From Paenibacillus cookii (GTDB lineage: Bacteria > Bacillota > Bacilli > Paenibacillales > Paenibacillaceae), in contig NZ_BORW01000011.1 of assembly GCF_018333375.1 (NCBI RefSeq), positions 1 through 64,000 on the forward strand: DNA of 64,000 nt, written 5' to 3'. Every line of letters starts with the position of its first letter. Positions within the stretch are counted from its first letter, which is position 1. This document shows positions 34,537 to 44,177 of this stretch, one piece after another. The notes beneath the pieces are model-generated. The model saw only the letters and a list, made by a program, of their open reading frames with translations. It was not told the origin of the DNA and did no database searches. Made by a program: the position numbers and the translations under genes.

Positions 34537-37087
34537 GGAAACCCATTTTCCGCTGCGGCGGGTCTCTCATTATCTGGGCGATTTGGCCGAAAGGTATGCG
34601 GAAGCCAAAGCGCGGGCAACCCGGCTCGAACCCCGGGTCAAAGAAGTTATCGAAGAAATGGAGCATGAAATTGCCGGCATCGCGGAGGATCATGACCGCA
34701 TGGAGGCGATCCGCTTCAAGCGTGATTTTTTTAATACCCGGCCTTCGGCCCAAGGCCGTTACGAGCGGGTGAAGCATTGGTTTCCTGCAGGTTTGCGGGA
34801 AAAGGTGGAGGGCGTATTTGCCGCCCGTGAAGCCGCGCAGTCCGATATGACAGCGATTGAAGCAGAGTTTGGCGAGCTTTCCAGCGCCGACCGGCAATGG
34901 CTGCACGACGTCTACCGGGAAGATCCGGAACTATGCGATGCCGTCATGTTCATGAACAGCGCCATCGTGCCCAAATTGGAAAAATATTTGCAGACGCCGG
35001 TGGAGCAGCATGACCGCAGCTTGCGAAAGCTCGACTATACCTTAATCAAATTTTTAACCCGGGCCAGCATGAAGACGAGCCCTTTCGCCAATCTGACATA
35101 CTCCGGGATGGGCAGCTTCGACGGCGCGGGAAAGGAAGGATGCAAAAAATTGTATCCCCGGATCAACGATTCGCTGATCCTTCAAGTATTCGACAGGCTG
35201 TGCCTGGAGCCCGAGCTTATGACCCGCCTGCATTACCGGCTGAACGCCACATGCGTGGAGCTGGAAGGCAAATATTACATTACGGTGCTGCAAAATGCGA
35301 AGGGGGAGCGGCAGCTTTACAAATCCAGACAGGGTCTTGTGACGCTGCGTTCGGGCGGAGCTCTCAGGGCTCTTTTTGGCAAATTGTCGGATCGCGGCTC
35401 GCTTTCGTACGACGAATTGAAATCAACCCTTACCGGCCTCGGCATTGAAGGGGATCAAGCGGACGGCACGCTTCGCCACCTGATCGGAAGCGGCGTTCTT
35501 GAACGTACCGACGTGCTCAACGAACAATCCGGCGAGCTGTTGGCTGAACTCATCCGAAAACTTGAGCATTACGGCATCGTACACCCGTGCCTGAACGCGT
35601 TTCGGCAATTGCGCAAGCTGACCGCAGAACTGGAGGCGTCCTTTGACCGTACCAAGGCGGAACGGCTGTATGAAGCCCTTGAGGAACTGTCCGCGATGTT
35701 CGGCATGGATCCGATCCCGCGGCGGAGCATGCTGTATATTGACGGCATCGACGAAAAGGTGACCGCTCGCAGCTACCGCGAGCAGCAGCATAAGCTGAAT
35801 CGGCTGTCGCAATACCAATGGCTGATGATGTGTTTTGACACCGTCGTCAAAATGCAGTTTGCCGCAGGCGAATTTTTCCGGCAGCGTTACGGCAGATCCT
35901 TTGTACCAAGCAATTCGCAGGAAGCTTCGAGAATGCTCAGGGATATGGCCCAGGTGATCTTTTCGGATACCGAACTGATGAAAGAGACCTACGGCTTTTT
36001 CAACTGGAATAAAGCATATATGCATCCGCGCATTCGCAGCCTGCATGACATTGCCGGAGAGTTGGCATCTTTTCTGACCGGGTCAGGGGATCGACAGGAA
36101 ATCGTTATTCCGGACGACCACATTTCCCGGTGGCTGCGGCAAATCGAGAAGGTGCTCGGCGAGCGGCTGCTTTCCCATTCCTTTTTCGTGCAGGAAGACG
36201 GTGAACGTATGGTCGTTAACCATATGTATAAAGGCTTCTCGATCTATTTTGCGAGATTCCTCAAATATTTGAAAGATACGGGAACCGCCTATGGCGAATA
36301 CTTGAGCGAATGCTTCGACGGCAACCGGGTGGCGGATATACGGAACACGTTTGGCTTTAACGCGAACATCCGGAAAAAAACGGTCGAAAGGGAGATCGCG
36401 CTGCCGATCCAATCGATGACGGAATCCGAGCGGTTCCTTTCCTGGTTGGATTTGGGCCTGAGATACAATGCTTCCACAGGGAGCGTGGAGTTTTTTGAGA
36501 AGGAGACCGGAGAGGTTGTGCGCCCGCAATTTTTGGGTACGCTTGTCCTGGTCGCCGCACCGGCTATTTTAACCACTTTTGACGTGTTGTCTTCCCATGG
36601 AACAAGTTATTTTGACCTTGGGGAGCTGGTCATCCGCGAACGGCTGAAACATTGGGAGGGGCATGATGATGCAACCATTCGCGTCCCGCGGATCAGCTTC
36701 GGGGATTCCGAGTTAATCGTTTCCCGCGCCAAATGGCTGATTCCTGCCAAAACTTTGCTTGAGCTGTATAAAGAAAAGGATCGGTTCGGCTCCTGGAAGC
36801 GGGTGCTTGATTTCATGGAGGAACATGGCGTGCCCAGCCGGTTTTATGTCCGCGCATTCATGGCGGAGATGGAGGAAGTCACGGAAGGGGGCGAACGCAA
36901 GCCGCAATTCATTAACCTCTCATCGCCTTTGTTGTTCCACCTGCTGATTCAGCTGGCGGGTAAGACCGGGTACCTGATGCTCGAAGAAGAGTTTCCCGTG
37001 GCGGATCCGAAACAGGAATGCGTCAGGGAGTACACTTACGAAATTACTTGCGGGGAGGTGTACGGCGATGCGGCTGCGAACCATTAG
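34508..37087 (+). CDS. LanB-type tRNA-Glu-dependent dehydratase (glutamylation domain), copy 2
   Basis: 859 residues from ATG 34508, whose GGGAGTG ribosome site lies in the end of the M20 gene. It begins MKVSPLYIYRETHFPLRRVS, typical of the thiopeptide-type lantibiotic dehydratase N domain, and carries KTSPFANLTYSG at residues 189-200, the counterpart of KTAPLSTFTSIG in copy 1. No SpaB_C elimination domain is fused. The two copies are clearly divergent, so they are not a recent duplication and may act on different serines or form a complex. Confidence 0.82.
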   Translation: MKVSPLYIYRETHFPLRRVSHYLGDLAERYAEAKARATRLEPRVKEVIEEMEHEIAGIAEDHDRMEAIRFKRDFFNTRPSAQGRYERVKHWFPAGLREKVEGVFAAREAAQSDMTAIEAEFGELSSADRQWLHDVYREDPELCDAVMFMNSAIVPKLEKYLQTPVEQHDRSLRKLDYTLIKFLTRASMKTSPFANLTYSGMGSFDGAGKEGCKKLYPRINDSLILQVFDRLCLEPELMTRLHYRLNATCVELEGKYYITVLQNAKGERQLYKSRQGLVTLRSGGALRALFGKLSDRGSLSYDELKSTLTGLGIEGDQADGTLRHLIGSGVLERTDVLNEQSGELLAELIRKLEHYGIVHPCLNAFRQLRKLTAELEASFDRTKAERLYEALEELSAMFGMDPIPRRSMLYIDGIDEKVTARSYREQQHKLNRLSQYQWLMMCFDTVVKMQFAAGEFFRQRYGRSFVPSNSQEASRMLRDMAQVIFSDTELMKETYGFFNWNKAYMHPRIRSLHDIAGELASFLTGSGDRQEIVIPDDHISRWLRQIEKVLGERLLSHSFFVQEDGERMVVNHMYKGFSIYFARFLKYLKDTGTAYGEYLSECFDGNRVADIRNTFGFNANIRKKTVEREIALPIQSMTESERFLSWLDLGLRYNASTGSVEFFEKETGEVVRPQFLGTLVLVAAPAILTTFDVLSSHGTSYFDLGELVIRERLKHWEGHDDATIRVPRISFGDSELIVSRAKWLIPAKTLLELYKEKDRFGSWKRVLDFMEEHGVPSRFYVRAFMAEMEEVTEGGERKPQFINLSSPLLFHLLIQLAGKTGYLMLEEEFPVADPKQECVREYTYEITCGEVYGDAAANH

Positions 37088-38168
37088 CTGCTTTTTGTAC
37101 GACAGCGAGGCGTCGGCGTCGTTGCTTCGAGGCATCGTCCGGTATATCCAGGCGGGGAGCCTGAAAAATGCCATATTGCAAAAAAGCTGGGTGAACGGCT
37201 TCCATGTCAAGACGACGCTCCCCGTGTCCGAGGCCGACCAAGGGCTTGAACGGATGATCCGGCGGACCGCGGAACGTTATGCTAAACCGCGCAGTGCGGA
37301 GGAATATGAAAAATACGAGAAGATGCTCCATAAGCTTGCCGGTATGGAGAGGTACTCCGGGGATTATTTACCCTTGTGCCGGGACGGCGAAGTGGTTGTG
37401 AAGGAGGAAGAGCGGCTGACCGGCGGAAATCCGCTGTGCAGCCCCAGGATCAATTACGGGATGGAGCTGCTGAAAAGCCAGCTGCTTGCGGACATTTACG
37501 AGGATTGGAACAAGCTTTCGGAAGACAGGCAGAACGTGGAATTCGCCAAAATATTTCTCATTACAGGCAGCGGCAGTCCGGGAGGGCTCAAAGTCGGCTA
37601 TTTATCCCTGCGTTCGAATTTCGAATACTTTAAAACCCAGATCGAAGCCATGAAAAAGAATCCGGCCATCGAAGCGAAAATCCGGGCGGCGCTATTGGGC
37701 CGGTCGGAAGTCGAAAAGGAATTTATCGCGGACGGCGTTCAGAAATTTTCGAACGGGATCTTTGAGCGGGAGTTCCTCTTCGGGCGGTTCAAAATCTTCG
37801 TCCATTCGCTTTCGGCGATGCTGGCGCAGGCTTATGACGGGGGAGAGCTGGAGGTGGAGAAGCTGACGCATGGCGATGATTTTTTCGAACGTCATGACGA
37901 AGTGAGCGAATTTCACCGGACATTTTATTCGAATCCGCAATTTTTACGGCATTACCACGATAAAGGGTTTATTGTATACCGGTTCGTGGCTTCCGCTTTG
38001 TACTCGCTGATGCCGCTGCTGGGCATCTCTTCGCTGCGGAGGCAGCGGATTACGGGACTGGTGGCGGAATGCGTGGAGAGTGGCTTCGACATGGACTGGC
38101 GGGCTGCATATCGATATTTGGAAATGAAGATGGCAGGTGATACCGATTATGGCAAACTGGCTGATTAA
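37068..38168 (+). CDS. SpaB_C-like protein, candidate elimination enzyme or pyridine synthase
   Basis: 366 residues, ATG 37068 overlapping the LanB gene by 20 bp. It has the architecture expected of a stand-alone lantibiotic dehydratase C-terminal (SpaB_C) protein: FHVKT in an early strand (parallel to HIRIRY in the other copy), then a helical C-terminal half with MPLLGISSLRRQRITGLVAE. The homologues in thiopeptide pathways either eliminate glutamate to form dehydroalanine or catalyse the [4+2] cycloaddition that builds the pyridine core. It is more divergent than the 304-aa copy, so I favour the cycloaddition role, tentatively. Confidence 0.5.
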   Translation: MRLRTISCFLYDSEASASLLRGIVRYIQAGSLKNAILQKSWVNGFHVKTTLPVSEADQGLERMIRRTAERYAKPRSAEEYEKYEKMLHKLAGMERYSGDYLPLCRDGEVVVKEEERLTGGNPLCSPRINYGMELLKSQLLADIYEDWNKLSEDRQNVEFAKIFLITGSGSPGGLKVGYLSLRSNFEYFKTQIEAMKKNPAIEAKIRAALLGRSEVEKEFIADGVQKFSNGIFEREFLFGRFKIFVHSLSAMLAQAYDGGELEVEKLTHGDDFFERHDEVSEFHRTFYSNPQFLRHYHDKGFIVYRFVASALYSLMPLLGISSLRRQRITGLVAECVESGFDMDWRAAYRYLEMKMAGDTDYGKLAD

Positions 38169-39480
38169 GCAGGAAGACCGGCTTTATCTGTATGAAAAGA
38201 AGGGGCTTCACCGCCTGCAAATGCCGCCGGAAACCCAGCGGATATTGGAAGAAGCCGTGCTTGGAGGCAAGCCGGGCAGAATGGCCGAGATCGACCAGAC
38301 TTTGGCGGATCGTCTTCTAAAAAGGAAAACATCCGGGAGTCCCGTTCAGCAACCGGCCTCTGCTGCGGCCGGCACCAGAATATTGGAAACGGAGTTTCCT
38401 CCGGCGTCCGGGCAGTGGCAGATGCTGCATCTTGACGGCGCAACGTCGGTGCTGTTCCGAAACGTGACTCCACAAAACTATGCGGAGCTGGTGGCAGCTG
38501 CCGAAGCCGGCCCGCAGGAAAAGGACGATCTTTTGCTCGATATTTACGCAGGGCATTTGGCAGCCGCAAGCCGGGCCCGTGCGGGGGATGCAGGAAATGA
38601 AGAAGCCAAGACCGTTCTTGCGATTGCCATGGACGCCAAACGGATCGTGGAAGAAAAAGAACTGTTAAGCGACTACGCATTGGAAGAACTAGATTTGCGG
38701 GAACTGTTCCCCGGAGAGGACCGTTTCGAATGGACCGCAATGATCGATGCGATGGAGCGCCTCGAAAGCCGCATCATTACGAGCTTTCTATTCCGCCGGA
38801 ATGAATGGATCCAGGTCCCTTACAAGCTCGCGAGTGCGGATGACGGCAGTTTCTTTGCCGGGGAATCGGGCGCGGAGCAGATCGTATACGCATCCTGCCG
38901 CAACCTGGAACTCCGATTGGAGAAGATGGATCCGGAGGCAGCCTGGTTGGTGGTGGCCGGATCCCGGCACGGGCTCCATCGGCTCGCCCAATTTCTGATG
39001 ACGACCTATGCCTTGGAGCAGGGGCCGGTGGAAAGACAGGTCATTCCTTATGCAGAACTTGCCCGGAATGGGCGAATAGATGCCATGATCAACCGTTTCG
39101 TAAAGGAGAAGGAGCAGCTGTATCTCCATGTGGACCATATTCCTGGAACCTCGCTGTGGAGCGCGGCCGCAGGCCCTAAAGAGGAGACGTGGACGGACAG
39201 GGTATACGGCACCGCGTCCAGACGGGTGATTGAGGATGCTCTGATCCGTTATTATGCCTTAGTCCGCCAAAACGGAATCCGGGCCGCGGGTCCGGAAAGT
39301 TTCCGGATGATCGAAACGCAACCCCCCGGAAACTTGGACCGTCCGGAGACTTGCCGGGCGGAGGATCTGTATCGGCTGATCACCCGGATATACGAGGTAC
39401 GGGTGATGCGTATTCCGCTGCTTCAGGACAGCGGAATATCCGTGATTCAATTGCGCCGCAAAGGAGGGAAGCAAGCATGA
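38149..39480 (+). CDS. RRE-containing accessory protein, Ocin-ThiF-like
   Basis: 443 residues from ATG 38149 (CAGGTGA upstream); GTG 38137 is an alternative. Residues 1-55 (MANWLIKQEDRLYLYEKKG, then LQMPPETQRILEEAV) have the strand-hairpin and winged-helix pattern of a RiPP recognition element. The middle contains a long helical linker, and the C-terminal part may be a degenerate E1-like fold without a visible ATP site or catalytic Cys. The ATGA overlap with the second YcaO gene suggests that it delivers the precursor to that enzyme. Confidence 0.5.
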   Translation: MANWLIKQEDRLYLYEKKGLHRLQMPPETQRILEEAVLGGKPGRMAEIDQTLADRLLKRKTSGSPVQQPASAAAGTRILETEFPPASGQWQMLHLDGATSVLFRNVTPQNYAELVAAAEAGPQEKDDLLLDIYAGHLAAASRARAGDAGNEEAKTVLAIAMDAKRIVEEKELLSDYALEELDLRELFPGEDRFEWTAMIDAMERLESRIITSFLFRRNEWIQVPYKLASADDGSFFAGESGAEQIVYASCRNLELRLEKMDPEAAWLVVAGSRHGLHRLAQFLMTTYALEQGPVERQVIPYAELARNGRIDAMINRFVKEKEQLYLHVDHIPGTSLWSAAAGPKEETWTDRVYGTASRRVIEDALIRYYALVRQNGIRAAGPESFRMIETQPPGNLDRPETCRAEDLYRLITRIYEVRVMRIPLLQDSGISVIQLRRKGGKQA

Positions 39481-41414
39481 AAGAGCTGTTGTTATATGAA
39501 ACGGGCGGCATGCTGCTCCAGCAAGTTCTGGGCGAGATGGACCGGCGCGGCATGTTGTACCGACTGACCCAAGAGAGGTCCGGCAAGCCGGGCATGACCC
39601 TTCACGTCATCTCCGATGGCCTCAAGGAAGAGGAATTCGCGCCGTTTTTCCAACCGGCTCCCCAGCCCGCCGGGGGCGTATTTTTCTATCATCAATTGCT
39701 GAATACGCTCCTGGTAGGCCCGTATGTCGCAGACCGGTCCGGCGTATGCTTCGCCTGCTTGAAGAGGAGGCTGCAGGCGAATGGCAGGGAAAATATCGTT
39801 TCGCTCGCATACGGGGAGCCGGGGCTGTCTTCGCCGCATCACCAAGCGGCCGAATTTGTCGTCGATATGATGGAGGCGTTTCAGCTCTCAGGAGAACTGC
39901 TTGCACGTTATGACCAGCGGGCGGAGCATATCCAGTTTGATGCATTGCGGGCCGATTCCTATGTGTTGAGCCGAAGCGGATATTGCCCTATATGTTCGCC
40001 GGACGTAAAACGCGAAAATCCATTCATCCATGGTTTTCAAAGCGGATTTAAGCCAGACCCCCGGACATACCGCCTGAATTCCGGCCCGGATACCGGCGCG
40101 GTCCTAGAGCGTTGGTTCGACAGGGACAGCGGGACGGCGACGCACAGCTATCGTGAGCTTCGCTCTTCCATGATCGAAGCAGGCGGCGTCGAAATTCGGG
40201 TGAGTCCGGCATATGTCGAGACCGGGTTCGGAAGAGCCTATCGTCGGACGGATGCCGAGAAGGTGGCCGTTCTGGAGGCTGTCGAGCGGTATTGCGGCAT
40301 GTGCGCTCACGAGGCGCCTTCGGCCGAGAAGAAAGGTTATGCCCAAGTGCGCGCCATCGCGGCGAATCCGGTGGATTTCGGCTTGCATACCGAAGCCGAT
40401 CAGAAACATCCGGAATTCCGGCTGAAACATTACACGGAGGAGCTGCCTATATACTGGACGCCGGCCTATTCGCTGAAGGAGAAGCGGGAGGTTCTGGTCC
40501 CCGAGCAGCTCGTTTATTACGCCGACGGGCATTTCAGAGACCAGACCAATCGGTTTGTGTACGACAGCTCGAACGGACTTGCGTTAGGAAGCTCCCGTGA
40601 AGAAGCGGTGCTCCACGGATTGTTCGAACTGATCGAACGGGATCATTTCCTCTGCGCCTGGTATAACCGGCTCCCGTTGCAGGAGCTTGACATCGAGGAT
40701 ACCGGCCTGGACGAGTTGAAACAGCTCCTTTACTTCCTGGAGCTGGAAGGGATCCAAGTCCGATTTTTCGATATTACGATGGAGCTTCGGGTGCCGAGCG
40801 TATGGGCCGTGGCTTACGATACCCGAAAGAATGCTCTGATGAAGTCCTATAATGCGGCGGCGGCACATTTTATTCCCGAAAAAGCCATTGAATCGGCCGC
40901 CATGGAGGTCATTACGTCGCTTCCGATTTATGAAGATGCGCTTCGCCGGGATGAGGCGATGAGCGAGCGGGTGCGGCAGCTGGTAGGCCGGCCGGAAGCC
41001 GTAACGGAATTTGAGGACCATGTGCTTTATTATGCAAGCGAGGAAAACTGCAGGAGAGGTCTGGGATTCTTGCTGAACCAGGACGCATCCGCCAAACTTC
41101 CGGTCCGGCAAGCGTATAGGGAAATATTTTATGAAAGCTCCCGCTTTACCCATGAGGATTTGGCGGAGGATTTGGAACAGTTGGCGTCGGAAGTGCTTCA
41201 GCATTACGAAAATATATACGTGGCAGACGTGACGCCCGGCGAGGTTGCAAAATTCGGCCTTTATGCGGCCAAGGTGCTTGTGCCCGGCATGCTCCCGATG
41301 ACTTTCGGTCATCAGCATCGGCGCGTTATTCCCGAGCGGCTAAGCCGCGAGCGGATGCGGCGGGGCTTTTGCGGAGAGTTTGAAGTGAATCCCGAGCCGC
41401 ATCCGTTTCCTTGA
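39477..41414 (+). CDS. YcaO-domain cyclodehydratase, copy 2
   Basis: 645 residues, ATG 39477 after AAAGGAGGG. The N-terminal region carries CFAC (91-94) and CPIC (170-173). The YcaO domain has AEKVAVLEAVERY (260-272), LALGSS and ELIERDHFL, and the protein ends in NPEPHPFP, again the PxPxP motif needed for azoline formation. Only about one residue in three appears shared with the first YcaO outside motifs, by eye. Two azoline-forming YcaO proteins in one operon could split the work between Cys (thiazole) and Ser/Thr (oxazole) positions. Confidence 0.88.
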   Translation: MKELLLYETGGMLLQQVLGEMDRRGMLYRLTQERSGKPGMTLHVISDGLKEEEFAPFFQPAPQPAGGVFFYHQLLNTLLVGPYVADRSGVCFACLKRRLQANGRENIVSLAYGEPGLSSPHHQAAEFVVDMMEAFQLSGELLARYDQRAEHIQFDALRADSYVLSRSGYCPICSPDVKRENPFIHGFQSGFKPDPRTYRLNSGPDTGAVLERWFDRDSGTATHSYRELRSSMIEAGGVEIRVSPAYVETGFGRAYRRTDAEKVAVLEAVERYCGMCAHEAPSAEKKGYAQVRAIAANPVDFGLHTEADQKHPEFRLKHYTEELPIYWTPAYSLKEKREVLVPEQLVYYADGHFRDQTNRFVYDSSNGLALGSSREEAVLHGLFELIERDHFLCAWYNRLPLQELDIEDTGLDELKQLLYFLELEGIQVRFFDITMELRVPSVWAVAYDTRKNALMKSYNAAAAHFIPEKAIESAAMEVITSLPIYEDALRRDEAMSERVRQLVGRPEAVTEFEDHVLYYASEENCRRGLGFLLNQDASAKLPVRQAYREIFYESSRFTHEDLAEDLEQLASEVLQHYENIYVADVTPGEVAKFGLYAAKVLVPGMLPMTFGHQHRRVIPERLSRERMRRGFCGEFEVNPEPHPFP

Positions 41415-41430
41415 TAGGAGGAGATATTCG

Positions 41431-42345
41431 ATGGAAACCTGGAAAAGTTATCGGATTTATTATCAAAATTACGCCATGTACGACGGGCTTATCCTGCTGC
41501 TTGCCGATCTTATGGAGAGATGGATGGCCGAAGGGAACATTTCAAAATGGTTTTTTCTCAGATATTGGGAGGACGGACCGCATATCCGCATTCGTTATCT
41601 CGGTCCGGAAGGGCAGGATGCGGAAGAACTGTTCGAAAAGGCCCGATCGTGGATACGGCAGCATCCCGTCGGCAGCCGGCTCACCAAGCAGGAGTACTTC
41701 CGCAATCATAAATTCGACGGGGTGCCGTTGCCGCTTGAACAGCTGGGCTGGTACGAGGAAGGGGAGATCGTGGCAAAGCCTTATGAGCCGGAATACGAGC
41801 GGTATGGCGGAGTGCGGCTGATGCCGCTGACGGAGACGCTTTTTCTTGAATCGAGCCGGATGGCCGTTCGGCTTCTCCGACTTACGCAGCAATCTTCGTT
41901 TACGGCACGTTTTTTGGTAGCCATGACGGCCGTGGAGGAGCTGGTGAATCTCTTTTTCGCCGGGAACGTCCGGCTTGGAGGCGTGGTTTCCTATTACCGC
42001 AAAAGCGCGGACAGCTGGAAACGCCTCTATCAATTGGAACGGATGCCGATTCCGGACCGTTTCGTTCAAGCAGGGAAGGATTATCTCCGGCTGAAAGAAG
42101 CGGCCTCCCGCCTGATCCGTTCCGATGAGGAGTACGGCAGGTTGCGCGAAAGGCTGATCGCCGGCTGCTCCGCGATTGCGGATGCGATCGAAGACGATCA
42201 AAAGGTCAGGTCGATATTCTACTCGCATCTTCATATGCTGAACAACCGTCTCGGGATGGGCCCGGAATATGAATACGCGCTTTATGAAGTTTTATGGAGA
42301 TTCCATACCGGTCAGGAGGCGAACGTAAATGCAACCGTCTCATAA
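41431..42345 (+). CDS. Thiopeptide-type bacteriocin biosynthesis protein (SpaB_C domain), elimination enzyme candidate
   Basis: 304 residues with the classical start of the family: WKSYRIYYQNYAMYDGLILL, then WFFLRYWEDGPHIRIRYLG (residues about 40-58). The RYWEDGPHIRIR strand contains the arginines thought to drive glutamate elimination in LanB enzymes. Ribosome site AGGAGG before ATG. It likely completes dehydration for one or both LanB-N proteins. The 3' end overlaps the oxidase gene by 17 bp. Confidence 0.85.
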   Translation: METWKSYRIYYQNYAMYDGLILLLADLMERWMAEGNISKWFFLRYWEDGPHIRIRYLGPEGQDAEELFEKARSWIRQHPVGSRLTKQEYFRNHKFDGVPLPLEQLGWYEEGEIVAKPYEPEYERYGGVRLMPLTETLFLESSRMAVRLLRLTQQSSFTARFLVAMTAVEELVNLFFAGNVRLGGVVSYYRKSADSWKRLYQLERMPIPDRFVQAGKDYLRLKEAASRLIRSDEEYGRLRERLIAGCSAIADAIEDDQKVRSIFYSHLHMLNNRLGMGPEYEYALYEVLWRFHTGQEANVNATVS

Positions 42346-43156
42346 CGAGCTTTCCGAATTTTATGATTATGACGTGCTGTTCGAGGAGTTGGCGAATCAG
42401 GAACCGCGGTCCGTCGCATGGCGTTTTAACCAGCGGCCGCTGGACGATTACGTTTTTTCCAAGCATGAAGTGCCCCTGCCTGAATATTTGGAGAAAATTT
42501 CGCTGGAGCGGGGAGCGGCGTTTCCCGAAAACGCGGAGGCCGAATTGGCCCGGCTGCTGCTTAAACGAAGATCAACCTTTATTAACGGCATGGGGCAGAC
42601 GTGGACCTTATCCGACGTGAACGCTTTGTTGACCTGGTCGGCGGGAATCCGCGATACTCACCGCCATATGGGCAGCCGGGGAACGGAAGAAGTGATTGCG
42701 ATGCGTACATATCCCTCGGGCGGCGCCATGTATCCGATTAAGCTGTACATGTATATCCGCGGCGTGGAGGGGCTGGAGGAAGGCGTGTACTATTACGCGC
42801 CGGTACAGCAGGAGCTCTACCGGTATCGGGGTTCTCTTGAAATAGGCGAGCTTGAACGGATGCTTCCGATGACGCTATACAAAACGGATGCCCGCAGTTC
42901 CATGCTGGAAGGCGTTTCGATTTTGCTGTTTTTCATTGCAGACCTGCAGTACAGTTTCCGGAAATACGGGCGGTTGTCTTACAAGCTTGCATTGATCGAG
43001 GCAGGCCACATCGCCCAGAACATCCAGCTGATCAGCACCGCGCTCGATAAACGAACGCTGCCCATCTGCGGCTTTTTTGCCGATAAAGTGGAGGAAATGC
43101 TGCAGGTGCGTGAACAAAAATACCAGCACTGCGTGTACGCCATGCTGCTGGGGTAA
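42329..43156 (+). CDS. SagB-type FMN-dependent azoline dehydrogenase
   Basis: 275 residues of the nitroreductase-like SagB/McbC family. KRRSTFINGM (about 79-88) is the usual FMN-phosphate contact, and RTYPSGGAMYPIKLYMYI (126-143) the hallmark segment; a Tyr-rich VYYYAP follows. It oxidises thiazolines and oxazolines to aromatic azoles. There is a single copy, shared by both YcaO enzymes. Ribosome site CAGGAGG lies inside the previous gene. Confidence 0.9.
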   Translation: MQPSHNELSEFYDYDVLFEELANQEPRSVAWRFNQRPLDDYVFSKHEVPLPEYLEKISLERGAAFPENAEAELARLLLKRRSTFINGMGQTWTLSDVNALLTWSAGIRDTHRHMGSRGTEEVIAMRTYPSGGAMYPIKLYMYIRGVEGLEEGVYYYAPVQQELYRYRGSLEIGELERMLPMTLYKTDARSSMLEGVSILLFFIADLQYSFRKYGRLSYKLALIEAGHIAQNIQLISTALDKRTLPICGFFADKVEEMLQVREQKYQHCVYAMLLG

Positions 43157-43173
43157 AGGAGGAGGACATTCAA

Positions 43174-43959
43174 ATGATTAATGCCTTTTTCGAACTTGAG
43201 CCGGCCGAAAAGGCTTTGCGGGTGATGAACCGTTACCGCCGCGACCATCCGCTTTACACGATTCCCCATCAAGAGCCCGAGAAGCTGAAGCGGATTTTGG
43301 AGAACCAAGACCTGCCTGCGGGCGCCCAGGGGGTCCAAAACTTGTACCATAAAGGGATTTTGGTGGACCGGGTCCGCTCGGAAGGGCTGGAAAGGTTCAA
43401 ACGGTTCTTTTCGCAGGTTGGCCCCGACGTGGATCTCTATTCATTGTCGCTGGTCGTCGCCAGGGAATATTTGCGGTCGGAGTTTGCCGTCATCGCATAC
43501 GAGGACGCGGACTTGGACCTTCGGTTGTGGCAGACCCCGTCGCCTAAAGACGCTAACGCTCCGAGAAACTATCTGGTCTTGTACCGCGAGCCCGGACAGC
43601 TTCGGCAGCTGAAGCAGGAGATGGATGCCAAGCGGGGAGATACCCTGTTTCTGTGCCGTGTCATGCAAGGCCGGATCGCCGAGATTGGACCGATGTACGT
43701 CACTCACCCAACCTTTTGCCTGGATTGCATGGTCCGCAAGCTCGAAGCTTATCATATCCGTTGGTCGAGTCCTTTGTCGGTGCCTGCCGGACAGCTCCTG
43801 GAAGAGGAGTTCCTTAAATCGCTGATCGACCACTACAGCTCCTATATTACATTGCTCTCTACCGTCCATGAGCGGAAAATGGTGCTTCGCGATCGGGAGA
43901 TCGGTTTTACGAGTTTGATCACCCCGCGTTATTCCCGCTGCCATTGCCTAATAAGCTGA
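43174..43959 (+). CDS. Cys-motif accessory protein of the RiPP operon (possible leader-binding partner)
   Basis: 261 residues, ATG after AAAGGAGGAGG. It has CLDC (182-185) in the context HPTFCLDCMVRK and CHC near the C-terminus (256-258), a CxxC...CxC pattern able to hold a structural zinc as in E1-like/cyclodehydratase C domains. The CLDCMVRK context resembles CPSCFLKR and CFACLKRR of the two YcaO proteins. No catalytic motif is visible. Last gene of the operon. Its role is inferred from position and Cys pattern only. Confidence 0.45.
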   Translation: MINAFFELEPAEKALRVMNRYRRDHPLYTIPHQEPEKLKRILENQDLPAGAQGVQNLYHKGILVDRVRSEGLERFKRFFSQVGPDVDLYSLSLVVAREYLRSEFAVIAYEDADLDLRLWQTPSPKDANAPRNYLVLYREPGQLRQLKQEMDAKRGDTLFLCRVMQGRIAEIGPMYVTHPTFCLDCMVRKLEAYHIRWSSPLSVPAGQLLEEEFLKSLIDHYSSYITLLSTVHERKMVLRDREIGFTSLITPRYSRCHCLIS

Positions 43960-43968
43960 ATAAAAGCG

Positions 43969-44005
43969 TCTGCCGGCCGATCCAGGGCCTGCAGATTCTT
44001 TTTTT
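43969..44005 (+). terminator. Terminator at the end of the RiPP operon
   Basis: TCTGC (43969-43973) and GCAGA (43991-43995) with inner GGCC/GGCC pairing, followed by TTCTTTTTTT. A second hairpin, GCCCCGC-TTT-GCGGGGC (44069-44085) followed by AGTTTT, lies downstream. The 218-bp gap contains no gene. Confidence 0.65.
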
Positions 44006-44177
44006 CAATATAGGGTTTATCGAATTTCAGGGCTCCCGCTAAGTACCTGAATCCGCTTCGAAGGCAAGGCCCCGCTTTGCGGGGCAGTTTTAGGAAAACT
44101 ATGGAAACGAGTTGTATCATCCATTAAAATAAGAGTTAAATATTGGTGGAAATCGCGAAATTTCGGGAGGGGAGTTC

